Source: CAZHVS01 sp964536015
GTDB taxonomy: Bacteria > Bacteroidota > Ignavibacteria > Ignavibacteriales > Ignavibacteriaceae
Assembly (NCBI GenBank): GCA_964536015.1
Contig: CAZHVS010000029.1
Span: 1-21,069 of the forward strand
Direction: 5' to 3'
Length of the DNA stretch: 21,069 nucleotides
Shown: one piece after another, positions 7,093 to 12,571 of the stretch
Layout: every line of letters starts with the position of its first letter
Position numbering within the stretch: position 1 is the first letter of the stretch
The notes under the pieces: generated by a model
The model's database searches: none
The model's input: the letters and a program-made list of their open reading frames with translations, nothing else
What the model was told of the DNA's origin: nothing
Program-made: the position numbers and the translations under genes

Positions 7093-7104
7093 AAAGAATT
7101 ACTA

Positions 7105-7150
7105 CTGCCGCCAACACGGGTTTTGCGTCGCACATGGTGACTCACAAACA
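7105..7150 (+). other. Left half of an attC-like site (attC7), right arm missing
   Basis: CTGCCGCCAAC at 7105-7115 is an R'' box (core CGCCAAC 7109-7115), followed by ACGGGTTTTGCG, which looks like the start of an L'' arm. No complementary right arm or GTT core is found in the following 90 bases, so the site appears truncated before the next gene. Pairing with the cassette's own start GTTTGCC (6323) is only 5 of 7, while GCCGCCAAC is a perfect complement of GTTGGCGGC at 4900-4908. Confidence 0.5.
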
Positions 7151-7240
7151 GGTGGTCATATTGTACAAAGTTAAAGCTTTATAATTCAATTCACTTCATG
7201 AACAAAGTCATCGAGCTACAACTATTAACCGATTAAACAT

Positions 7241-7591
7241 ATGAATCAAAAAATAAATTGGAAACGAATTTTTTTCATAATTGGCATTATTGCTTTTGTA
7301 ATCGGTTCACTTGATCCATTGGAGGGTTCTGTTCTAATAGCTGCCGGTTCTTCGTTTATTGCATTATCTGCTTATTTAACAAAAGACAAACACCGCAAAA
7401 TATTTCTTGCGTCATTAATAATGATAGTGAGCGGAGTATCTTTTATGTTTTATTTTTCATCTCTTGGTGGATTTGGCGGCTCATCTAAACTATCGTGGGG
7501 GTGGGGAGTGTTAATGCTTTCATATCCGCTGGGCTGGTTAATTACTTTAATTTTATTAATCGTGAGAGGTATTAATAAAAAAAACAAATAA
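7241..7591 (+). CDS. Small four-helix membrane protein of unknown function
   Basis: A 116-residue protein with about four hydrophobic segments (roughly 10-23, 29-46, 54-74, 86-109), a Lys/Arg-rich loop between segments 2 and 3 (KDKHRK), a Gly/Ser-rich loop around 75-84 and a basic C-terminus (RGINKKNK). It predicts an inner-membrane protein with positively charged cytoplasmic ends. I do not recognise the family and see no catalytic motif. It lies between a truncated attC-like site and a strong palindrome ending in a GTTATGC core, so it is probably another cassette gene. Confidence 0.7.
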   Translation: MNQKINWKRIFFIIGIIAFVIGSLDPLEGSVLIAAGSSFIALSAYLTKDKHRKIFLASLIMIVSGVSFMFYFSSLGGFGGSSKLSWGWGVLMLSYPLGWLITLILLIVRGINKKNK

Positions 7592-7648
7592 GTCTTTTTG
7601 GACAACGTGGTTTAATTGAACCACATTAACCCCAAAAACGTTATGCTC
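7588..7648 (+). other. Palindrome with GTTATGC core, probable attC-like site (attC8)
   Basis: Nested stems: TTTTTGG (7595-7601) with CCAAAAA (7632-7638), and GTGGTT (7607-7612) with AACCAC (7619-7624), closing a 6-base loop. It is followed directly by CGTTATGC (R' at 7640-7646). A weak R'' (ATAAG near 7588-7592) overlaps the stop codon of the membrane-protein gene. The compact loop and the exact core favour an attC-type site. A terminator is the alternative, but there is no T-run after the stem. Confidence 0.55.
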
Positions 7649-7714
7649 AATTAAAAGAATAATTTTATACTCTCGCAATAAACAGATTTGTAAATTCTAA
7701 CTCATAAATAGTTA

Positions 7715-8050
7715 ATGGTTATCAAAGACAAAAAAGTTGATGATTATATTCAAAAACAAAAATCTCCGCAAAAAGAAATCTGCATTAAACTGAGGAATAT
7801 AATTTTCAAAACATTTCCGGATGCAAAAGAAGAAATCAAATGGGGTGTTCCATCATACAATAGTGGAGAATATTATTTCGTGGCACTTAAAACTCACGTT
7901 AATTTAGGTCTTTCCATCAAAAGATTATTAAAAGAGAAGATTTCTTTGTTTCAGGGAAGCGGAAAAACAATGAAAGTTATTGAAATAAAATCTGAAAAAG
8001 AGATTGACAAAAAAAAGATTATTCAGTTATTAAAATTAATTAAGAAATAA
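7715..8050 (+). CDS. DUF1801 (YdhG-like) domain protein
   Basis: A 111-residue protein with the DUF1801 pattern: an N-terminal helix VDDYIQ, then LRNIIFKTFPDAKEEIKWGVPSYN, and an aromatic strand YYFVALKTHVNLGLS. This is a small cytosolic alpha-beta fold (YdhG/YjhB-like) of unknown biochemical role, sometimes listed as iron-chaperone-like. The C-terminus is very lysine-rich (KEKEIDKKKIIQ-type). It starts 74 bases after the GTTATGC core at 7640, so it may be the last clear cassette, but no matching R'' (GAGCATAA) or attC follows it. Confidence 0.75.
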   Translation: MVIKDKKVDDYIQKQKSPQKEICIKLRNIIFKTFPDAKEEIKWGVPSYNSGEYYFVALKTHVNLGLSIKRLLKEKISLFQGSGKTMKVIEIKSEKEIDKKKIIQLLKLIKK

Positions 8051-8156
8051 TAAACCGATAGCAAATTGTTGATAAGCAAACGGAATTTGGAAAAAAAAGA
8101 TAATTGTTTTTAATTCTAAAAAAAATTATTTTTCAAATAAAAGAAAGGAAAAACAA

Positions 8157-8573
8157 ATGAGGGCAAAGGTGTTCGAAATACCAGGAAAACTTACAGTTGA
8201 ATGGGATGACCAGGTAAAAGCAATAATTGATACGTGGACAAACTATTTCGTAACTCTGGAACAATTTAAAGAGGCCGTAATGGTTAAAGGTGTTGGATAT
8301 GCAAAAAGCAGAGGCGTTAAAGCATGGATTGTAGATTCATCCAACGCGACAGGTTCGTTTCCACAAGAAATTCAGGACTTCATCGGCTCAACCTGTTTCC
8401 CGATGTTTGCAAAAATTGGAGTTAAATATTTTGTTACCATAACTTCAGCAGTAAGCACTGTTACAAAGATGACAGTTAAATCGTATTCCGCTAAAACCGG
8501 ACCTTCAGGATTAAAACTTGTTGAAGTTAATTCTCTGAGCGATGCTATTGAATGGCTTAAATTAAACAACTAA
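8157..8573 (+). CDS. STAS/SpoIIAA-like protein
   Basis: A 138-residue cytosolic protein. Its layout (MRAKVFEIPGKLTVEWDD, then helix-strand units with AWIVDSSNATG in the middle and a C-terminal DAIEWLKLNN helix) resembles the STAS / SpoIIAA-like fold found in Bacteroidota as a stand-alone domain. The Asp-Ser pair in VDSSNATG lies where anti-sigma-factor antagonists carry their phosphorylated serine, but I cannot confirm that role. An AAAGGA Shine-Dalgarno at about 8144-8149 supports the start. No kinase or sigma partner is adjacent. Confidence 0.55.
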   Translation: MRAKVFEIPGKLTVEWDDQVKAIIDTWTNYFVTLEQFKEAVMVKGVGYAKSRGVKAWIVDSSNATGSFPQEIQDFIGSTCFPMFAKIGVKYFVTITSAVSTVTKMTVKSYSAKTGPSGLKLVEVNSLSDAIEWLKLNN

Positions 8574-8589
8574 TTAAAAAACTCATAAG

Positions 8590-8640
8590 CACAGGTTGCC
8601 CGTCTTCATTTCCCCTTTTTATAGCGGGCTTTGTACTCTT
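8590..8640 (+). repeat. Weak inverted repeat between the STAS-like and DUF1697 genes
   Basis: GCCCG (8598-8602) pairs with CGGGC (8625-8629), flanked by further partial pairing (GCACAGG with CTTTGTAC). The 10-mer AGCGGGCTTT at 8623-8632 recurs at 9537-9546 in the attC-like remnant. It could be an eroded attC or a poor terminator (T-rich sequence follows). Confidence 0.3.
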
Positions 8641-8696
8641 TTGCTTTTCATTATATATTCAATTATTCTATTACAGATTAAAGTTTCTTTTTAGTA

Positions 8697-9281
8697 ATGA
8701 CCAACAAAGAAAAAATAGCACCAAACCTGAATATATACATTGCAATTTTGCGGGGCATTAATGTTGGCGGACAAAGAATGATAAAAATGAATGCTTTGAG
8801 ACAAATGTTTGAAGGACTTGGTTTTCAAAATGTTAAAACATATATACAAAGCGGGAATATTATTTTTACCGGTAAAAAAGAAAAACAAAATGAATTAGAA
8901 AAGAAAATCTTTAAAGCAATAAAAGAAAAATTTGGTTTCGACGTTCCGGTAATTGTTAAAAAGCATAAAGAACTGAAAGATATCAAAGCAAACAATCCTT
9001 TTATAAAAGATAAAACCAAAGATGTCGCACATTTACATTTAACTTTTCTTTCTGATAACACTAAAAAAGAAAACTACAATAAAATTAAAACTATTCATTA
9101 TCAACCAGATGAGTTTTATTTATTTGGCAAGGCAATTTATCTTTATTGTCCAAATGGTTACGGTAAGTCAAAATTGGCAAATAGTTTTTGGGAGACTAAA
9201 TTAAAAGTCATTGCAACAACTCGAAACTGGAAAACAATTCAGGAACTTCTTACTATCGCAGATAAAATATTGATTAAATAG
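8697..9281 (+). CDS. DUF1697 family protein
   Basis: A 194-residue cytosolic protein. YIAILRGINVGGQRMIKMNALRQMFEGLGFQNVKTYIQSGNIIF (residues 14-57, quoted here only as landmarks ILRGINVGG and TYIQSGN) is the hallmark N-terminus of DUF1697, a two-subdomain family of about 180 residues with unknown function. The later segment with YCPNGYGKSKLANSFWE is also typical (the family pattern is P.GyGrSKl....e). No signal peptide is present. The start codon precedes the conserved block by 12 residues. It is followed immediately by a DJ-1/PfpI-like gene remnant. Confidence 0.85.
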   Translation: MTNKEKIAPNLNIYIAILRGINVGGQRMIKMNALRQMFEGLGFQNVKTYIQSGNIIFTGKKEKQNELEKKIFKAIKEKFGFDVPVIVKKHKELKDIKANNPFIKDKTKDVAHLHLTFLSDNTKKENYNKIKTIHYQPDEFYLFGKAIYLYCPNGYGKSKLANSFWETKLKVIATTRNWKTIQELLTIADKILIK

Positions 9282-9282
9282 A

Positions 9283-9513
9283 AAAGGGACAGTATATAAT
9301 AGTAAAATTCGAAGAGAAGCATTGAAAAACTTTGGTGTTAATGTATAGCATCAACCCATTGTAATAGATGATAATATGATTACTTCATGGAATCCGTCAA
9401 CACTGATAGAAATTACTTTTTTATTATTAGAATATTTGACATCGAAGAATAATGCCAACAAGGTTCGCAAATTGATGGGGTGTGATAATAAAAATATTAA
9501 CAGTTTGCAATAA
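9283..9513 (+). pseudogene. C-terminal remnant of a DJ-1/PfpI family gene
   Basis: Starting right after the DUF1697 stop, one reading frame gives KGTVYNSKIRREALKNFGVN-like sequence. It meets an in-frame TAG at 9346-9348, then continues as HQPIVIDDNMITSWNPST, a LLLEYLTSKNN helix and VRKLMG to a TAA at 9511-9513. The IDDNxITSWNPST block followed by a leucine-rich helix is the end of DJ-1/PfpI (ThiJ-like) proteins. The N-terminal two thirds, with the nucleophile-elbow cysteine, is absent, so this is a non-functional fragment. Family assignment is by motif memory. Confidence 0.6.
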
Positions 9514-9533
9514 TTATTTTAGCATTACATATC

Positions 9534-9560
9534 CACAGCGGGCTTTAGAAGTTATGCATC
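9534..9560 (+). other. Right-half attC-like remnant
   Basis: CACAGCG..GGCTTTAGAAGTTATGC (9534-9557) lines up with the right arm of attC1, which reads CACAGCGTGG then CAGAAGTTGTGC (1751-1778), ending in the core GTTATGC (9551-9557). No matching left arm is present between the DJ-1 remnant and this point. It suggests that cassette material once extended this far. Confidence 0.45.
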
Positions 9561-9651
9561 TTAAATAAATAAGATATCCCGCAAAGTAATAGTATCATAA
9601 TGTTGCAATAGAATTAATAATCAATGAAAAATTTAAAATAACTTAAAGGAT

Positions 9652-10017
9652 ATGAAAAACACAAACAAACAAGATGAACGTATTGCGCAAATGAGTTTTG
9701 CATCTGTTTATCCTTTGTATCTTGCAAAAGTAGAAAAGAAAGGAAGAACGAAAGAAGAGTTACATTTGGTTATTAAATGGTTAACCGGCTTTGACGAAAA
9801 AAAATTAAATAAACTGGTTGAGGAGAAAGCAAGTTTTGAAACTTTTTTCAAAAAAGCAAAACTAAATCCCAAAGTACATTTTATTACCGGAACGATTTGC
9901 GGTTATAAAGTTGAAGAAATTGAAAATCCTTTAACACAAAAAGTCAGATATCTGGATAAGCTGGTAGATGAATTAGCCAAAGGGAAAAAGATAGAAAATA
10001 TATTAAGAACAGAGTAA
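9652..10017 (+). CDS. DUF2200 family protein
   Basis: A 121-residue cytosolic protein with the DUF2200 pattern: IAQMSFASVYPLYLAKVEKKGRT near the N-terminus, ELHLVIKWLTGF in the middle, then a F(F)KKAKLNP helix and ITGTICGYKVEEIENPLTQKVRYLDKLVDELAKG at the end. The family is small and widespread, often acquired horizontally, with unknown function. AAAGGA at about 9644-9649 is a good ribosome-binding site. It is followed by the nitroreductase gene after 24 bases, so the two may be co-transcribed. Confidence 0.85.
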   Translation: MKNTNKQDERIAQMSFASVYPLYLAKVEKKGRTKEELHLVIKWLTGFDEKKLNKLVEEKASFETFFKKAKLNPKVHFITGTICGYKVEEIENPLTQKVRYLDKLVDELAKGKKIENILRTE

Positions 10018-10041
10018 AGTCGTTTTAATTAAGGAAATAAT

Positions 10042-10563
10042 ATGAAATTTTTAGAACTTGCTAAACTTAGATTTTCTTCCCGCAATTATAAAAACGATAC
10101 TGTAGAGGAAGAAAAAATACTTACAATACTTGAAGCGGGGAGAATTGCTCCTTCAGCAGCAAATTTTCAACCATGGCATTTTATTGTTGTACGAGAAAAA
10201 GAAACTCTTAATAAAATATATGACACATACCATCGTCAGTGGTTTAAACAAGCGCCTGTTGTAATAGTTGTTTGTGGAGATCATAATCTTTCGTGGAAAA
10301 GAGCCGACAACAAAGACCATTGCGATATTGATGTGGCAATTGCAATTGATCATATGACTTTACAGGCTACAGAGTTTGGACTTGGTACTTGTTGGATATG
10401 TAATTTCGATGCAAAAAGATGTTCAGAAATTTTAAACTTGCCTTCGAATATAGAACCGATTGCATTAATTCCCGTTGCATATCCAAATGATAAAGCAGAT
10501 ACAGATAGACACAAACTGAAACGGAAACCAATACAGGAAATAGTACATTGGGATAAGTTTTAA
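10042..10563 (+). CDS. Nitroreductase-family FMN oxidoreductase
   Basis: A 173-residue protein of the short nitroreductase type. The N-terminal FSSRNYKND (11-19) supplies the FMN-phosphate arginine and serines, ILEAGRIAPSAANFQPWHFIVV (29-50 region) is the standard flavin-binding helix and loop, and GLGTCWIC in the C-terminal half is the conserved G.GT.W flavin edge. Family members are cytosolic FMN homodimers that use NAD(P)H to reduce nitro-aromatics, quinones or other electron acceptors; the natural substrate is unknown. AAGGAA precedes the ATG, and a perfect terminator follows directly. Confidence 0.88.
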   Translation: MKFLELAKLRFSSRNYKNDTVEEEKILTILEAGRIAPSAANFQPWHFIVVREKETLNKIYDTYHRQWFKQAPVVIVVCGDHNLSWKRADNKDHCDIDVAIAIDHMTLQATEFGLGTCWICNFDAKRCSEILNLPSNIEPIALIPVAYPNDKADTDRHKLKRKPIQEIVHWDKF

Positions 10564-10566
10564 AAT

Positions 10567-10597
10567 AAAAAATGCCATCAATTGAATGGCATTTTTT
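10567..10597. terminator. Bidirectional intrinsic terminator
   Basis: Perfect 12-base stem AAAAAATGCCAT (10567-10578) with ATGGCATTTTTT (10586-10597) around a 7-base loop. The A-run and T-run make it usable in both directions. It sits between the convergent nitroreductase (+) and DUF4097 (-) genes. Confidence 0.9.
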
Positions 10598-10623
10598 ATT
10601 TATTATTTATTAGAAGAAAAGTT

Positions 10624-11550
10624 TTACTTTTTAGTTACAGAAATATCTCCGCCTGATGTTTTACATATAAGATAATTTCCCCCTTTATTAAGATCGGCTT
10701 CAAAGTGCGAAGAAGAAATTTTTGTTGCATTGTTTGAAGTAAGATTACAGCTTATATCTCCGCCAGAAGTTTTTAAAGTTGCTTTTGCATTAAAATCAGC
10801 GGGCAGTTTTACATCTATATCTCCACCAGAAGTTATTAACTCAATACCTTTATTTTCACCGCTGTAATCAAGCTTAATATCTCCTCCAGAGGTAACAGCT
10901 TTAATAAAAGAATCGCTTGTAGAAAGAATAATGTCTCCTCCAGAAGTGGCGGCAGAAAGATTTCCTTTAACTGCATCAGCTTTAATGTCGCCGCCTGAAG
11001 TAGAAAGTTTAGTATCACCAACGCGATTGTTTACGTTTATGTCTCCACCAGAGGTTGTTGCATTTAGCTGTCCTTCTGTATTATTTACAACAATATCTCC
11101 TCCGGATGTTTTCAGATTTATGTCTCCTTTTAAGTATTTAACTTTTATATCTCCTCCCGAAGTAGTAACATTAGCATTGTAAACATCAGGTAGAATTATT
11201 TCATATCTTAATTGAATATTTGAAAACCAGTTGAAGATATTTCCGCTTTTTCTTTTTGCAGAAATTGTAACTCCAGATTCGTCAGAATAAAAGTTGAATT
11301 CTATTTTTTCTTCTGCTTTGTTATTACCCAGGACTTTTACATACACCTCTTTTCTTCCTGACGAAGTAGTAATCAGAACATCTCCTGTAGCTGTTTCAAC
11401 TTTAAGAGTTTTTCCGGCAACCGTTGGAAAGGATTTTTCCTGTAGAGTTCTTAAATCATCACCCTTCGTGCAGGAGATCGATGAAATTAAAAACAAAACC
11501 ACAACTAAAGGCATTAAGTAATTAATTGAAAAAGTATTTCTTTGTTTCAT
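10624..11550 (-). CDS. DUF4097 repeat lipoprotein (TSGGDI beta-solenoid)
   Basis: A 308-residue protein with an N-terminal hydrophobic signal ending SISC, giving a probable lipidated Cys27, although the -3 position is not a typical lipobox residue. After a lead-in domain (about 35-120) come nine copies of TSGGDI. The first six start at residues 130, 148, 166, 184, 202 and 220, an exact 18-residue period, and the rest are at 240, 261 and 298. This is the DUF4097 (putative auto-transporter adhesin-like) family and predicts a right-handed beta-helix. It is probably anchored to an envelope membrane; the role is unknown. GAGGA precedes the start. The gene is alone, ending at the shared terminator. 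Confidence 0.85.
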   Translation of the reverse strand: MKQRNTFSINYLMPLVVVLFLISSISCTKGDDLRTLQEKSFPTVAGKTLKVETATGDVLITTSSGRKEVYVKVLGNNKAEEKIEFNFYSDESGVTISAKRKSGNIFNWFSNIQLRYEIILPDVYNANVTTSGGDIKVKYLKGDINLKTSGGDIVVNNTEGQLNATTSGGDINVNNRVGDTKLSTSGGDIKADAVKGNLSAATSGGDIILSTSDSFIKAVTSGGDIKLDYSGENKGIELITSGGDIDVKLPADFNAKATLKTSGGDISCNLTSNNATKISSSHFEADLNKGGNYLICKTSGGDISVTKK

Positions 11551-11696
11551 TTTTGTCCTCGGTTTTAATTATTAGACTTTAAAACTAAAAAAAGGTTGTT
11601 CAAACATACTCACGGTGATTAATATGAAATAAAAAATTAGATGCACGGAATTATAACTAATTAAGTGGCAGCCCTTCAGGATGTTTTTAAAAAGAA

Positions 11697-11740
11697 AAAG
11701 CCTCTTTTTACAAAAAAGTATTTCTGTAAAAGAAGGCTTT
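11697..11740 (-). terminator. Intrinsic terminator downstream of the 189-aa gene
   Basis: AAAGCCTCTTTTTAC (11697-11711) pairs with GTAAAAGAAGGCTTT (11726-11740) with one mismatch. On the minus strand the stem is followed by a T-rich tract. It lies 17 bases beyond the stop of the 11757-12326 gene. Confidence 0.8.
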
Positions 11741-11756
11741 ATAATTTAAATTAATA

Positions 11757-12326
11757 TTATCGGACTATATGATAAATTCCTGTTGGAGCATAACAAGCCG
11801 GCAAACCACCAGCCAAACCTTCTGGCGGTAAATTTCCAGGTATGGTATTACCATCAAATTTAAAGACGGCTTTTTTTGCAAGAGCCTCAACAACATTTTG
11901 TGTAAATGGCAAACCGGTTGCCGGGCGATGATAAAATTTTGCATCTTCAAAATCGGATAACTCAAGTTCAATTATGTGCCCCGCCGCTTTAATGCTGGAA
12001 GAGACTTTATTAGGAAAGTCTACAGTAATAGTTATCTCTGCTTTATGAACAGGTGCGTTTTCAAATGGAGTTCCTTTAAAAATTTTTGGACCATAATATT
12101 TTCCTATTTCTTCATCTTCTGCAATAAAGCCAAAGAAATCAGGAACTTCTTTGTTTTCCGGGTTAATAAGTATCATACCTCCTTTGCATACACCCTTGGG
12201 AGTGTTTACCATATTGCCGGTATGGATTAAAACATTTGGCATAGGGCTATCGGGAGTTGGTTTTAACATAGCATCCACGCCATCGTGCCAGGAAAGAAAA
12301 TCGACCGCAAATTTATCTGCATTCAT
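11757..12326 (-). CDS. Conserved-looking hypothetical protein
   Basis: A 189-residue protein with no signal peptide and no membrane segment. I do not recognise the family. It has a mostly beta-rich, Pro/Gly-rich sequence: a central region with TPKGVCKGGMILINPENKEV, a charged FIAEDEEIGKYYGPKIFKGTPF segment, an AEITITVDFP strand, and a C-terminal part rich in Pro and Gly ending in YAPTGIYHIVR. An AAGGAG Shine-Dalgarno six bases before the ATG (12332-12337 on the plus strand) and a dedicated terminator show that it is a real gene. It is divergent from the M49 peptidase, with about 245 bases between the starts. Confidence 0.75.
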   Translation of the reverse strand: MNADKFAVDFLSWHDGVDAMLKPTPDSPMPNVLIHTGNMVNTPKGVCKGGMILINPENKEVPDFFGFIAEDEEIGKYYGPKIFKGTPFENAPVHKAEITITVDFPNKVSSSIKAAGHIIELELSDFEDAKFYHRPATGLPFTQNVVEALAKKAVFKFDGNTIPGNLPPEGLAGGLPACYAPTGIYHIVR

Positions 12327-12571
12327 AGCTGCTCCTTATTTTGTGATTAATAAATGAACTTAATAAACAATGTAATTTTTTGATAGCTGTAAATTATAGA
12401 AAGTATAGTTAAGTTTCTATTGAAGGGATAATGTATAAACAAATAATTTACTGTTTTGGTTCTCAACAGATTGTACAAAATAAATCTGTGTGGTTAATGG
12501 AATTGCTAAGTGGTTTTATTCTTGTAGAAAGGATTTGTAATTTGTCAACCGTTAAATTAGAAAGGTTAAAA

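Larger units (their letters stand above)
1650..7648 (+). mobile_element. Integron gene-cassette array without visible integrase (CALIN-like)
   Basis: A run of co-oriented single-gene units, each ended by an attC-like imperfect palindrome. Inferred cassettes: 1773-2723, 2724-3605, 3606-4025, 4026-4900, 4901-5299 (truncated), 5300-6323, 6324 to about 7150 (3' end lost), and a unit ending at 7640. Inferred crossover points are after the G of each GTT core. Own-end complementarity supports the boundaries: TTATAGGGC (3606-3614) with GCCCTATAA (4010-4018), GTTAGCTGC (5299-5307) with GCAGCTAAC (6310-6318), and GTTGGC (2723-2728) with GCCAAC (3486-3491). All cargo reads rightward toward its attC, so an intI/attI would be expected to the left, outside this window. 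No tyrosine recombinase is encoded here. The palindromes and complementarity are seen directly; integron identity is an inference from the known attC layout R''-L''-loop-L'-R'. Confidence 0.78.

Noticed and set aside
7116..7240. Hidden right arm of attC7
   Set aside because: No sequence complementary to ACGGGTTTTGCG and no GTT core of cassette type was found before the next gene.
10840..11163. Regular 54-base repeats resembling a CRISPR-like or tandem array
   Set aside because: They lie in frame inside a coding gene and encode an 18-residue protein repeat with codon variation.
10931..11182. Open frame antisense to the DUF4097 gene with repeated SPPEV
   Set aside because: The repetition is simply the complement of the TSGGDI codons; no ribosome-binding site or independent support.
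12431..12571. 47-residue N-terminal extension of the M49 peptidase
   Set aside because: It would hide a good lipoprotein signal that starts at 12572, and has no ribosome-binding site or domain character.
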